This document shows, in pieces, positions 10,356 through 22,565 of a stretch of DNA of 64,000 nucleotides. The notes below the pieces were generated by a model. The model was not told the DNA's origin. It saw only the letters and a program-made list of their open reading frames with translations, and did no database searches. Numbering within the stretch: the stretch's first letter is position 1; each line of letters begins with the position of its first letter. The DNA is from Flammula alnicola (Eukaryota > Basidiomycota > Agaricomycetes > Agaricales > Strophariaceae). The stretch spans positions 496,001 to 560,000 of the forward strand of contig JADNRV010000006.1 of the NCBI GenBank assembly GCA_015499995.1, written 5' to 3'. The position numbers and the translations under genes were made by a program.

Positions 10356-12849
10356 TTAGATAGGGTAGGCGAGGGAAATTTTTGAAAGGAATGCCATGGC
10401 CTCGGCCCTGAAGTTGTTCAAGGTAATGTTTGTTCCACCTTCTGAGAAGTGTACATCTGAGGCAACTCGGATGTGTACTCTGGCCAGAAAAGTCCAGTCC
10501 CATTGTTAGGATCGTGATTGACGGCAAAGCGAACGATGTAGTCATCCATGAGCTGCAATATGATATCAGAGAAATGGAACTACGTCACATTATTCGATCA
10601 GAATCTCATATTCGCCTTTAGGATGCTAGAGATTTGCTTACTGAGCCCAAGCCCCAAACGAATTTCCAGCGTCTGCTCACTGTTATGGAGAAGAAACAAG
10701 AGATGCATCAGCGGATGGTCTTCAGAGGAGGCTTTACGTACAATAAGACCATATCTTCTGCTTTCCAGACAGATTTTGCAACAGAAATCTGGTAGGCGCT
10801 ATGAATACCACATCTCCTTGGAAAGCAGCCATCCGTTTAAACTGCGGAGTGAGTTTATTTTTATCTCCGGTACCAAAGGGCGAGCCTTCAGAGGGGGTGG
10901 ATGGATAATAGGACCACAGCGGTTCTAGTTCACTTCCTGGAGCTCTAGAAATGAATATTTCGCTGACATATTGTCGGAAGTCGGCTTCAGTTCTGTAAGA
11001 GGGATATATTTGGGCAAAAGAAAATTGTCAATCCTATTGCGACTCACGTTACGTTTCTAGACGAGAACGCAAACAGTGTCCCTTCATCGTCACAAGTGCC
11101 TATAAGTACCCACGAGAGGTATAGTTTAGTCAAATGCTACGTAAATACTGTAGACTCGAATAGCGACATACCCGATACAACGGATACTCTCGCAACCAAC
11201 CCCTGTTTAACAAGCTTGTGAGGGTCGTCAACAAGAAATACACCATCCGTGCGAGGCGTCCAAGCAAGAGCCAATGACTATTGAATCAAAGTTAGCCTGT
11301 GGCAAAATGAAATGACATTCACAGACGCGCCTGATACGACAAAATATTGGGAGTTTTATCAACCGCAGCTTTCAAGACAGAAAACGGTAAGGCCCGCATA
11401 CAGTCCAAAGTACTATTGGAGCCGAGGCAACCGGTTTCTTTCACAAGGAAATCATAATAGACCTGACCCATTGTCACTACACTCGCTGCATAGTGAGAGA
11501 ACTCTAAGCGTACCTGTCCATTGGTTATGTTTCCGACCGGAAGTACAGCTCCTGATTGCATGAAGGCCGCGTGGAAGAGATTTTCAGAATTTCCCCTATA
11601 AGCGACCATTTGTAGAGCGACCGATATAGAGCCTGCAGACTCGCCCCATCTACAGAATTTAATGTTCTAGCAATTGATACGAGGAGGAGCGATCGCGACA
11701 TACATCATGACTTTCGACTTGTCGCCACCGAAGTTTTGAATGTACCGCTGGACCCAGCGTAATGCAACGCGTTCTAGAGAAATATTACATGTCACCAGGT
11801 CCTTGGAGAACGCAATCATATTGTGAATCCTACGATCAATAAGACCCAAGTTTCCCACTTTTTCCTTCATAACTTCTTCACCTCCCAGGAATCCGTAAGC
11901 TAGTATCACAATGTTACGCGTTGAGGTCATCTTCAAACGAAAGAATCGTCCCACCTGAGACTCTGACGTACAGTGTAATGGATCAGCGATGAAGAGGACC
12001 ACATATTTCATGTAAGTAATTACCTGTAGTTCATGGAGACATATATCATCGGGGTTCCGAGGGCAATCGATCGGTTGACGAGTCGCACTCCCATGGCATC
12101 ATATCTGCAAATCGTTAATCCAGATGCATTTCATGCATAACCTTGGATTCTTACCCTACAGTACTACCAGCTTCGAAACCACCTATGAACACGTCAGTAC
12201 AAACGACAGGACGAGTGCAAAATGATATCTACCGCCATATATCCACTAGTTGCCGAGGCGCATGTCAGTGAAAACTTGCAAGTAAAAGGAATAAGACGGC
12301 CAACATACTACGGCCACAGGGAGCCTATCTTCCGCGGTGACAGACGAAGGTGCGATGACGTTTATGGTGAGGCCTAACACGCCTAGCATTAGCAAGAAGA
12401 CCCAGAAGTTTGTAAAATATATAATCCATACAATCCTCGCTGTCTGGACTAGGTTCCGCCTGCGGTGCGAAATAGAGAGGGACGATGGCGGACATAACAG
12501 TAGCAGATATATTGGCAGGGACACCGGTTGGGAATGTTATTGCCTGTGAGGGACAAGATCGTCCGTAGGCTGTGGCATTTACGGAAAATTTGTACGGCCC
12601 AAGGGCCTCTGCTGGACGAAAACGCAGGTTTCCGGTGCTGGAGAAATATAGGTTTGAGTACGAAGCTCCATATGCGAAGAATGCCGGAGACGGTACGTAC
12701 GGCGGAGAAGCAAAAGGTATACCCAGGAACTTCTTCAGTCTACCTTGGAATATCCCAGTGACATTAGCAGAGTCGAGCTTGGCGGTAGGATTTAAAGAAG
12801 CGAGAGAAGTTCCCAGGGCCAAAGCGAAAACAAGGGCGTGCGCTAACAT
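10356..12849 (-). CDS. Secreted type-B carboxylesterase/lipase, copy 2
   Basis: Tandem paralogue of the 7279-9824 gene, same strand and same motif order. The start ATG 12847-12849 gives a signal peptide (MLAHALVFALALGTSLAS). Catalytic serine motif GESAGS lies near 11640, DDEGTLFAFSS near 11085 and HFSD near 10575 (His). The C terminus matches copy 1 (ISLAYPI against LSLAYPL) but is reached only if one base is missing near 10440-10450; without that correction the frame ends early, after the TLP residues. Several short introns are present, for example after EDC near 12440. Unlike copy 1 it keeps the canonical GESAG, so the two may differ in activity. Substrate cannot be told from sequence. Confidence 0.85.
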
Positions 12850-13877
12850 CTCGGGGGAGAAAGAAAGACACGGCTCGCATTTACAACGTCCAATACACGT
12901 CCCATTTATACAGCTACCAATCCTTTGAATTTCGACTTTCGATTCCTCAAAGCAGCGGATTCGCAGGTCACCCGACGCTCTGAGGATTTCTCTTGACGTT
13001 TACCAATTGCGGTTGACACGAGACAGTCTATCGATGCATCCCTTGGTATGAGTCGATGGTAATAAAAAGGGAGAAGAACGCACTTAGAATCAGATTCTTC
13101 TCGGTACCCATGAACACCCGAGGGCTGCAAGGACACCTTCTCCAGTTAGGAAGCAGACAAAAATGACACTGTGGCGGAGAAAATTCGAGAACGCCAGCGA
13201 TGGGCCGAAAAAGTGCAAGCTTGTGGGTATTCCGGTATTTGAGAATGCTTCTTCAAGCTTCAGCTTGTTCGGATGTGAGTATTGCAACCAGTGGGAATCC
13301 ATCGAAAGTCGCTCTGCAAGGAGCCTCCATCCCAGAACCAACGTTCAACGTTCAACGTTCAACCGTGATTGTGATGCCGTTCGCAAGTTCCAGAAGGCTC
13401 GATGATTGGGAGCTGCAAGAGAAACTAGGGAACGATCGGTATATCACATCAGTTGTTAAAGCGCTGGAAAAGTCTAAAGATCATGTTTCGCATGGACGGA
13501 GAAGTTGAGAGATGTAGAGAAAGGTAGGCTTAGTAAACGGAGCTGTCTGATGCGCTACCGGGCCGTGTAGAGCGCGCCCACATTGCTTCAGGCTTGCAAC
13601 ATTACCTACTTATCCTACTTATTTCTTTGCCCTCTTCTTCTGCGCTCTCTTACCTTCTATTGTTAGCTTTTTCTCTCTATCACGATGAGCTGGCGAGCAG
13701 CGAGCTACCCATAGTTATGCTGAGTTGCTTATGTAACGTAGTCAGCCAAATGTAATTCACAATTCCCCGGGAGACACTGATAACCGGAAGCCTAAAGCTT
13801 ACTGCCTCAGACTGCCTCCTTGTCAACCACTTCCTTCTATGTAACAGTACGATAAACTCTCTTAGGTTATAGGAATC
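12850..13877. other. Long intergenic region with a small tandem repeat
   Basis: About 1 kb between the carboxylesterase and thioesterase starts, so it includes two divergent promoters. Three copies of the 7-base unit aacgttc lie around 13340-13362. A pyrimidine-rich stretch near 13610-13680 lies just upstream of the thioesterase. Open frames here lack conserved motifs. Confidence 0.45.
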
Positions 13878-14495
13878 ATGGCCCAACCGAACCTCAAAAG
13901 CAGAGTACGGTCGGACTACGTCTACTTCCTCTCGTACCGCACGCGATGGTTGGTGAGCCCTTCTTACGTGAAATGTTGCAGCGGTTATTAATACGCCTCT
14001 GCTTCTAATTCCACAACGGTCGTCCCTCTGAATGTGCAGGAGTGACAATGACCAATACTCACACATGAACAATTCGATATATTACCATCTCTTCGATTCC
14101 ATCGTCAACACTTATCTCATTGAGAACTGTGGGCTGGACCCAGCTTCCTCGCCTCTTATCGGACTTGTTGTTTCTTCGTATTGTCAAGTGCGTGTGCAGT
14201 TCTCTAGAGACATGACTATTGTTGACGGACAATATCCCAGTTCTTCGCCCCACTCTCGTTTCCTCAGGTTCTCGATCTCGGTCTTCGCGTCAACAAGCTG
14301 GGGAGCAGCTCCGTCTCGTATGAAGTCGGGGTTTTCGAGCAGGGAAAGGACTCCCCGGCTGCTGTTGGCGGCTACACCCATGTGTTTGTCGGGAGTGTCT
14401 CCCGCAAGAGCACAGCGATGGCAAAGGAAACAAAGGAGGGTCTGGGAAAGTTGTTGAAGTCGGGCGAGAGCGACAGAAAACCTGCGAAGCTATGA
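13878..14495 (+). CDS. Hotdog-fold (4HBT) acyl-CoA thioesterase-like protein
   Basis: Three exons: 13878-13948, 14040-14187 and 14241-14495. They join YRTRW to SDNDQYSHMNN, then to FFAPLSFPQVLDLGLRV. The hotdog domain has the N-x-x-Y-x(5)-D type active-site segment (NNSIYYHLFDSIVN) and the strand GSSSVSYEVGVFEQG. The family hydrolyses acyl-CoA thioesters; the exact substrate is unknown. An in-frame stop just upstream of ATG 13878 supports the start, although an additional upstream exon is possible. The protein of about 157 residues is complete, with a Lys-rich C-terminal tail. Mitochondrial or cytosolic location cannot be decided. Confidence 0.82.
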
Positions 14496-14819
14496 GTCCG
14501 TAGTTATGAAGTAGGGTACACTTGCCAGTCATGTCATGGCATCAACGCAAGCATCGGATTCAAGTAATTCACCAAAGGAAGCAAGGAAATTCAAAGCATC
14601 AGCCACGCGTTAGCAATAAGAAAGAATTCACGGTGAAGGCGCGCAGATTGAATATTCGGGAATCGGCACAGATATTCGGCAAACGGTTCGCTCGAAACAG
14701 GACTCTATTATTTGTTCCTGTTGACCAAAAGCCAGCTGTACAGTTGATTCAGCCACCGAACGGATTTGGGCACGGCTCTCCTCGTCGGGTAGTACGTTCC
14801 TCACGCAAAATCTCTCAAA
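14496..14819. promoter_or_regulatory. Spacer with thioesterase 3' flank and eL28 promoter
   Basis: The 324 bases lie between two plus-strand genes. One open frame runs through but is basic and low in conserved motifs, and it overlaps the eL28 leader; I take it as non-coding. Confidence 0.5.
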
Positions 14820-15793
14820 ATGTCGACCGACCTCCAGTGGCTCCTTCTCCGCGTACGTCTTACCCACTATTACAGCCCGTCCTGCTGCCCAACGAACCTA
14901 ACGCGCAGTTCCTAGAAAAACAACTCCTTCCTGTGAAGCGGGTGGTTGAAGGACCAGTCTTCTCAAAGGAGCCTGTGCGTTGCATTCCTTGATCCCTCCA
15001 AGGCCAGTCGTGCTGAACCCGATGTCTCAGGGCAACCTCCGCAACCTCAACTCGCACAAATATTCTGGATTGGCCAACTCCAAGGTGTGTTGTCCTTTAT
15101 CTATGCGGAGAACCTGGACTCGATCTAATTTATATTCATTTCGCGATGTGGTAGGTCATCAGCGTTGAGGACCAGGGTGGAAACATCAAAGTCCACACAC
15201 GCAAGGTCAAGGCCTCCCCCCATGCCGTCGCTTCTGCCTCTGCTACCGCCTCCATCCGCCCACGATCAGGCAGCCGTCGTGCCCTCGGACTCGCCGCCGC
15301 ACCTGCCAAGCGCGGATACAGACCCGACCTCCGCACTGTGAGTGGCCTTGTCTATTTGGCGACCTCTTTCTTGGATTTCTCTTTGTTGTCATCATCTCCT
15401 ATTTCCGTCGGAAGAACGCAATCTCGTTAGAACCCTCTGGAACTGCTGAAAAGTTATTGAAGGAAGGGCGTGGACATGTTTGCAATATAAACCCCGTTCA
15501 TTGAAGTCGATCAAACTTCAATGGATATCTCGCCTTGTCGCTATCGGCCACCGTTCGTCGCTCAACGCGGATGTTCCGACTCGTTGGCGATGACATTTCT
15601 TCTCATTTGTTCCGTTTCTATTTCTGCATATCTAGTCGTAGTCTCTTCAAACCTTGAAGTCTAGTACTAATGCCGTTGTCTTTGTTAGGCCACCCTCGCT
15701 CGCGTTTCCGCTCTCCTTGCTGCTCAACGGGAACCCAAGCCTACACCAGCGAAGAAGCTCCGTGGCAAGAAGGCTCAGACTTTCCTGGGTTGA
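14820..15793 (+). CDS. rpl28: 60S ribosomal protein eL28
   Basis: Five exons: 14820-14852, 14916-14974, 15031-15084, 15155-15337 and 15689-15793. The product opens with STDLQWLLLR, continues with GPVFSKEPGNLRNLNSHKYS and GLANSK, and ends in KKLRGKKAQTFLG, the pattern of eukaryotic eL28. It is a structural protein of the large ribosomal subunit. Within exon 2 the frame is lost at about 14932 (TTCCTGTGAAG), where one further T would give F-L-V-K-R as expected for the family. Because eL28 is normally a needed housekeeping gene, this is more likely an assembly error than a real mutation. Intron 5 is unusually long here (351 bases) compared with its neighbours (56-70). Confidence 0.88.
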
Positions 15794-16072
15794 TTCTGTT
15801 TTATGCTTTCATTTCCTTTGCATCTCTGTACGCACATATGGTTCATGCACATGCAATATACATATGCAAAATCCGTGGCCCATTCTCGTTCACCAGTATT
15901 CATTAATTCGTGGTAGGTTCAACTGACCCAGCGGGGACAAGGGTACATGAAGGCCTTGAGTGGCCATTGTTACAACTATTAATACAGAAAACAAGGAAAC
16001 GACAACAACAAAGACTTGTACACACGATATGAGCAGAGGAAGAAAACCGGGCTGTGACAATACGAAGGTGTT
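15794..16072. terminator. Convergent 3' ends of eL28 and the DAP-like gene
   Basis: 279 bases between two convergent stop codons, AT-richer than the flanking exons and with ATACATATGC-like stretches. It presumably holds both polyadenylation regions. No gene is seen. Confidence 0.35.
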
Positions 16073-16593
16073 TCAAACACCGAATGCCTTTCCAGCAGGC
16101 TGAGCGATCCTTATGCCCACACCATGACCTTTGTTTCCTCCGTGGACATCCCTAGTGGGCTGGGTCGTCTCAGCCTTCCAGTGCGCAGACTCCTGCACTT
16201 TCTTCTCAATTTTTTCTTTCTTTGGCGGGGCTTCCTCCTCGTTGTGGTGGTGGCCGTGGTGGGGAGGAGCGTCGCCAGTGGGCGGTGCAGGCCTCGGATA
16301 ATCCGGAGCGGCAGCGTCATCATCTTCCTTGTTCGCGCTTTGCGAGGTGTTTGACTCTCTGTGATGGAGATGCAAACATATATGTTGGGGTGGAGTTAGA
16401 AAGGATAAATTAGAAGAACGTACGCATGAGCCTGGGGCTTGTGCTTGGTAGACATGGAAAGGCGCCTGCCGCCGACTTTCACTGCACGGTAGCCAGAGTC
16501 TTGGCGTCAATACACACATTTCATTCGCAGCTGTTCGAAGACAGGGGTAAACTCACGAGCGGGAGCATGCTGGACTGCGATTCCGTCTCCCAT
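16073..16593 (-). CDS. Small basic His-rich protein resembling death-associated protein 1 (DAP1)
   Basis: Three exons joined by introns of about 57 and 70 bases give roughly 130 residues. The start ATG is 16591-16593 (MGDGIAVQHAPA). A conserved-looking block YRAVKVGGRRLSMSTKHKP recalls the VKAGG motif of animal DAP1, a small phosphoprotein linked to autophagy control. The rest is disordered, with PHHGHHH and a Lys/Glu stretch, and ends in HGVGIRIAQPAGKAFGV. The intron junctions keep frame and splice exactly at GC|A. The DAP link rests on one short motif, so the function is tentative; the gene model is well supported. Confidence 0.6.
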
Positions 16594-17094
16594 GGTCGGG
16601 TTGTTCGAGCTAGAGAACTATTTGCTCTGTGTGGGTAGTGTAGTGCGCTTACAGTCAACGAAGCTGATGGTTATGGACGTCGAGTGTGAATGAAAGAGGG
16701 TCCGAGCACCGCGTTCTGGGCTAAATATGCGCGTTCTAGTTCGGCGGGCACGTGAAAGGTTCTCATGACCGACAAACGCGCCACAAAATTGCAAACAGAT
16801 CCAGTTATGGTGTACATACATCGCTCCTGCAAGACTCTAAACCACTTTTCAGGATTTCCCTTGGGGCTCTGAATTGTCCTTAGCGATGGCATCTCGTCCC
16901 CTTCTCCGTGACAATTGCCACCGCCTTTCGACCGCTATAATATCACATCTCTCAGAAGCGACCTCTCCTCTGCCTAGGAAGGGTTCCCTAGCCTTGGCTC
17001 CTGCGCCTGCCCCGAAGTAGTCCACAGCGGTATCGGTATACAAACCAGCCTACACGAGAGAGCGCCTACCACACCATGTAGAACGGGTAACCCA
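16594..17094. other. Intergenic stretch without recognisable gene
   Basis: About 500 bases upstream of the DAP-like gene. Short open frames on both strands lack conserved motifs or plausible splice junctions. Confidence 0.45.
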
Positions 17095-17720
17095 TCATCG
17101 CTCAGCGTGTATTTCACCCCTGCCGAGCGGGGTATAGATGTGAATGGCACTGGATAAAGGTCGCGTCGAGAGAACGTAATTGCTGTTGAGGCTTGGGGTG
17201 CGGAGAGGATGTCGAGGAGGATGAGGGAGATGCAGAAGAAGATGGCGACGACAAGGTAGTGGCCATGCGCGAGGGTTTGACGTCAACGACGAAAGTGTTG
17301 CACCATGGTATTTGCTCCCATTTTGATGTTGGTCATTGGCCGTAGCATCTTCTGGATGTCGAGTTTGAGCTGTCGTCGTCCCACCTGTACTCGAACCCAC
17401 ACCCGCAGGCTCGCTGCTCGGCATAAACGACGTGACAACCGCCACAGGCTGCGCATTATCCCTCAACAGCACTCGCAAGTTATCCTCGTCTCCCTAACCA
17501 CGTTCTCCGCCTTCTCTGTCATCTCCCACTCGGTTCTATGCCCATGATGCGGGTGGATACTGCCCGTGTGCACAAGCCTCCTGGATTCAACAAATTTGCA
17601 GCTCCTCTGTGCCCGGTTCCAGACAACCGCGATAGTGGCTAAGAGCATCTTCACGGTAAAAGTTCGCGAATGAACGCAGACTTTTCAGGAGCGTCCTGCA
17701 CTGCTTGCTTATGGTTGTAC
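17095..17720 (-). pseudogene. Relic of a flavin reductase-like (FMN-binding split-barrel) gene
   Basis: The minus strand reads RVLLRDNAQPVAVVTSFMPSS and then KYHGATLSSLTS, two hallmark segments of the flavin-reductase-like domain in basidiomycetes. The middle of the domain is missing: the reading passes almost directly from SSLTS to a PSRMATTLSS-like piece that lies in another frame. The N-terminal side (17440-17720) is repeated in diverged form at 22566-22860. Internal deletion, frame changes and stop codons argue that it is dead. The parent gene would encode an FMN-dependent oxidoreductase, possibly mitochondrial. Confidence 0.5.
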
Positions 17721-17924
17721 GGGACATGGAATGCTGCGCAGGGCCGGGAGTTACTCCCGGACGAGGCATTCGACGTATCGGATAAACACAACTTGACCGC
17801 CAACTATGTTCGGGCCCCGTGTAGCTCACTCGTTTCCTTGTCTGCTTCTCGTTGGGGGACAGGATCCCTCTGATACATCGACGAACGGCGCAGTTCTGAA
17901 TTATTTTTCATGGGAAAAAACTCC

Positions 17925-18560
17925 GTGACGTTGGCGATATTTTGGGTATGCTCCACGGCCAACACCTCCGTCGATATTGACTCAAAAAAGGCATTGACGA
18001 AAGATGATGACGTTTTAATGGGCCGAATCGACAAAGGGAACGGTATTACGAGCATTCTAATTTTAAGTACGCGTCTTTTTTTTGGAACGCTACATCTACA
18101 GATTGACCAATTTGTTCAGTGAGTGCGAGACTACCAAGTACTGAGCACCTGGAAAACGATCGAACACTTCCAGTTATCTGCCAGTTAGCTATGGCAGGAA
18201 ACGTACCCCATGTTTACTTGATCAAATAGTCAAGAAATTCATGTCCTCACAACACTGATGTCTTCCGTCGGCATAGTGGCTTACAATTTCAATACTGAAT
18301 TACGAGGACCGAAGCTGAGGGACAAAACCGACAAGGTGGCTACTGCGCATCTGCCAGGAATATACTCGCATCTGTAAGTCAAGATCTTGTACAGCGTGAT
18401 AAGAGAATAAAGTTTTGTTGATTGTCTCATAGCCTTTTTTTAGCCTGACCTTCATCGGCGGAATGCAAGCATCTTTCATGCAAAGGTATTAACATATAGG
18501 TCTCGATTTTATCGCCTTTATCATTGGGTTCGAATTTTCTCAGTTAGAAATCAGAAGTCA
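17925..18560 (+). pseudogene. Decayed cytochrome P450 relic
   Basis: Pieces of a P450 lie in the same order as in the intact gene at 19688. SKKALTKDDDVLMGRIDKGN near 17980-18040 matches the segment before the I helix. ATAHLPGIYSHL near 18330-18375 matches ahead of the heme loop, and TFIGGMQASF near 18450-18475 matches the loop itself. FEFSQLE follows near 18530. In the heme loop, the Cys that binds heme iron and the preceding Arg are both replaced (Ser and Gln against RAC in the intact copy). Most of the gene, including the I helix and ExxR, is gone. It is a clear non-functional duplicate. Confidence 0.75.
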
Positions 18561-19687
18561 ACATCAGGCTGCGACATCCACACCTTCAAACGCCTCTCAG
18601 CCATATTAGGGACGTTCAAAGCGCAGGTCGCAGCACGCGTAGTCATTATGTAGGACTTTCAATTCTACATTATCAGCCTCTTGAAGCTTTTCTACCGCTC
18701 GGCACATAATTCCGGATTTCATCATCAACCTCAGTCATCATCCCACGTCAGATCCTGGCTTCTGACTTCTCTCCGCTATGCATTGTGCGCAGCGTTGATC
18801 ATTATGTGTCTATGGGGAGGGGCATGGCCCGCAAACGGATCCGGCTGCTGACTCAGTGCACAGCCACTCAAAAAGTGGTAGATCGATGTCTCATCATCCT
18901 AGACATGCCAAAGTGCTTTCATGGCATCTTGAAAGTGCACAAAGGTATTGTAAATATTGTAGCAGTATATAGGAATGCAATATAATTGTTTAAACCATGT
19001 TGTTGTCGTAGGGTGGTCTTTTTTTGCGTTGCAAGCGCAGAGGTATCGCAGGACGCGTCTTGGACATGCATTACATAAGCTCCTTAATTGGCTTTGACAG
19101 GGCAAAATTTAAAAGCAACTTTTCTCCACACCACCACCACATTTTGCCTTCGTTTTTTTACAGCTGGGCTGTATAGTAGGAGGGCTTGGGGGTCTAGAAC
19201 CTTTAGTCCATAAATTCTGTCAATCAAGGTCTGATTTAATTTGATTCTCCCACTGGCCACCCGAAATAAAATAATCTACATTCAAGACCCCCTGCGCGAC
19301 ATAAAATAAACTCGATCTGGAGAAGAACTGGGGTAAAAACTGTCCATCTGGTCCCAAAAGACTGATTTACCATGATTCAGGCTTAATGCATGATGGCCAA
19401 ATATGTACAAACAGACAGATCCGTTTGCAGGCCATGCCCCTCCCCAGTGTCTAGGCTTAATAATTCTCACTTGTGTACTCACGATTTCGGAATCTGCTGG
19501 ATGTCTATCATAAATGTCTACACGGCCTCTTCCTGGGACCCAAGAGGCGAAGGCGATATATATACACCGTCATAGTAACGACTGATTCCAGAAGATACGA
19601 ACATTCTCCCTTTGTCGTGCTTCTTGGAACATATATCTTGGACTTCCATCGAGTAACTTAACTATCCAGGCCTTCCTCTGGCCCACT
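18561..19687. other. Intergenic region upstream of the P450 gene
   Basis: About 1.1 kb between the relic and the intact P450. No further P450 segments are seen. It is AT-rich with poly-T runs near 19018 and 19156; promoter elements cannot be assigned with confidence. Confidence 0.45.
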
Positions 19688-22315
19688 ATGCTTGCCCTCG
19701 TCGTCGAAGTGCTCGCTCTATATGTGATATCATGGGTTCTGTGGAAAACATTCCGGCATCGTTTCAAATCAGCTCTCGATAACATACCTGGTCCTCCTGC
19801 AAAATCCTTCTGGACAGGTAAGTGGTCATATTTTTTCACTTTCGACTAGTAGCTATTTATCAAGCGTTTGCATAGGTGTCTTTCCCCAGGTTTTCAACAA
19901 TAATGCATGGGAATTTCATCAGGAAATGACCGAGAAGTGTAAGAGTCCTTATGTCGTTGAAATTCTACGGTGAATTCTGAAGATCTTCGCTAGATGGTAG
20001 CGTTATCAGGCTTAAAGGCCTTCTTGGCGTACGTTCATCATACCGTTCTGTAGCAGTTTAGAGTGTCTGACCTTGACATTTAGAAAAGCGACCTCTTCAT
20101 CTTTGACCCTAAGGCATTACACCATATATTCGTCAAGGTCAGGATACAGCTTGAAGTGATAGTGCATTTTCCATTTTGTCTCATCGTATCTCGTCCCAGG
20201 ATCAACACATATTCGAAGAAGGCACACCATTTATCAAGTACGTTGTCGTTTTATAGGATAATGCGGCCTATTAAATTATGTCTCAGATCGAATAGATTAG
20301 TGTTCGGTGAAGGGTTATTAGGAACTCTCGGTAAGTTGAACTATGTCGCTGCAGTCAATATTCCCAACAAAGGTCCCACCCACCTCCAGGAGAGCAGCAT
20401 CGCAAGCAAAGAAAGATGCTCAACCCCGTTTTCTCGATCGCGCATATGCGAGACATGGGCACGTGCAGTCTATCTTCGATATCATTGAACCAGTACTGAT
20501 CAGCACGTCTTTTTAGTTCCAACATTCTACAACATAACTTACAAGGTATGCCCTCAGATAGTACTTTGGGGTGATTTTCTCATTTAAATGTTAGCTTCGA
20601 GACGCGTTTTCCAGCAAGGTCAAGGATGGACCTCAAGAGGTCCGCATAGTATTTTCAGTAATATTTGGGTCAGAACGCTAACCTCACTCTGTCTCAGATC
20701 GAAGTTATGTCCTGGATGACCCGAACTGCCCTTGAGTTGATAGGTCAGAGCGGACTTGGGTACTCTTTCGACCCGTTGACGGAAGATGCTGTTCCTCACC
20801 CCTACAGTGAGGCCGCAAAGAACCTTGTGTTTGTGTCCCTATGTATGCTTGAAGTTGCTCACTGAATTAACATTAACTCCTTCGCAGGCCCACTGTATCC
20901 AAAATGAGAATAGCATGGGCTCTTTTGCTGGTCCCACTCTCCAGGATTGGGCCTCCCAAGTTCCGGCGTTTCGTCGTCGATATTCTTCCGTGGAAGAACC
21001 TCCATGCTGTTAGGGACATTGTGGATGTACTCTATCATACTTCAGTCGAAATATTTGAGTCAAAGAAGAAGGCATTGTCTGAAGGCGACGAGGCTCTGGC
21101 CAACCAAATTGGACAGGGGAAGGATATCATGAGCATTCTCAGTATGCATTCACTCATTGTATTTCCAAAATTTTGTTCAACAACTAATACACATACTCAG
21201 TGAGAGCAAACATGACCGCCTCAAAAGAAGAAAGCTTGACCCGAGACGAGTTATTAGGTCAAATGTCGTAAGGACCAATGCCCGCCTTCGTGATCATTAA
21301 ATACTAACCCCCCAGTGTTAAGATCATTAATATTTGCTGCCATGGACACGACTTCCAGTGCCCTGGCACGTCTACTGTACCTCCTCGCCACCCATCAAGA
21401 TGTACAGGACAAGTTGCGCAAAGAAATCAGAGAGGCCAAGGAAGCGGAGGGGGGAGATTTATCTTACGACAAACTGGTTTCTTTGCAATATCTCGATGCG
21501 ATTTGTCGAGAAACTCTTCGACTGTACGTCTGGTCATTTCCGTTTCCTGATTTCATCGATCGGATGGTGACCTTACTCCAGGCATTCGCCAGTTACCATG
21601 GCAAGGAGAACGTATGTCACTACATCCGATTATCTTCCGCCCAGCGTTGATGACATACTTTCATTTGAATAGGACTCGACAGGATGTTGTGCTTCCTCTG
21701 TCCAACCCTATCAAAGGATTGGATGGTCAAGAAATTCAGGAAATTTTCATTCCCAATGACACAAATATCATAGTCGGAATTATGGCTTCGAATCGCAACC
21801 CTGAATTATGGGGTCCAGATGTCCTCGAGTGGAAACCTGAGAGGTGGCTTGAACCTTTGCCGGAGACGGTGATTCGCGCTCACCTGCCAGGCATCTACTC
21901 TCATCTGTAAGCCGTTTCTTCCAAGACATCACATTATGGATTTCTCAATAGCTCGTAATGCGATCTAGCATGACTTTTATTGGCGGAAGCCGGGCCTGCA
22001 TGTAAGTTCCTTTATGAGCAAAATATTCACTGTCTTGCAGGTGGTGACTCTAATTACTTCGTAGAGGATTCAAGTTTTCGCAGTTAGAAATGAGTACGTT
22101 CACCTCACAAACCCTCTGAAAAAAACGCCGCGTCTCATGCATTGTTTCTAACCAAATCTTCAGAAGTCGTACTCTTGCTCTTGATTGAATCATTCCGATT
22201 CTCTCCCACCAAGCAGGAAATAGCTTGGCAAATGGCTGGAATTACAACGCCAATCGTAGTAGGCAACAAATCGGAGGTTCCTCAACTCCCCCTTCTTGTT
22301 GAGCGTGTGCCGTAG
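19688..22315 (+). CDS. Cytochrome P450 monooxygenase, membrane-anchored
   Basis: ATG 19688-19690 begins a hydrophobic anchor (MLALVVEVLALYVISWVLW) and a proline hinge (NIPGPPAK). Over a dozen short exons follow. Motifs in order: I-helix FAAMDTTSSAL near 21330, ExxR in RETLRL near 21510, PERW near 21840, and the heme loop FIGGSRACIGFKF, split by an intron between CI and GF (21975-22075). Total length is about 530 residues with stop 22313-22315, fitting microsomal CYPs that use NADPH-P450 reductase. One exon (about 20460-20515) does not join the next in frame unless one base is missing. The substrate is unknown; fungal CYPs of this type often modify lipids, terpenoids or aromatic compounds. Confidence 0.88.
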
Positions 22316-22565
22316 TGGGAATACTCAGGGTCACGGTGCTAACTAGTATTGTGAAGGTTTCGAGAGAGGGCCTTGCCCTTGACCAATTGGCATTCGTGCA
22401 GGATTAAACGAGCCTCGAAGTTATGTTTTGAAAATACATTGACAAATGGCCTGCTTTGTTTTGAACAAGTCTAAATTTTCTCCGCTTTCCTCGTCAGTGA
22501 TTCCCTGCCCACGTCACCATCATCTGAGCGCCGTTCGTTCTCAGCTATTCAACTCATGATCATTT

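Noticed and set aside
14522..14992. 156-residue plus-strand frame crossing the eL28 leader and first exons
   Set aside because: It overlaps the eL28 exons in another frame and lacks family features.
15338..15688. Possible box C/D snoRNA in the eL28 intron
   Set aside because: A C-box-like string with one mismatch is present but no D box at a suitable distance; reported only as a low-interest finding.
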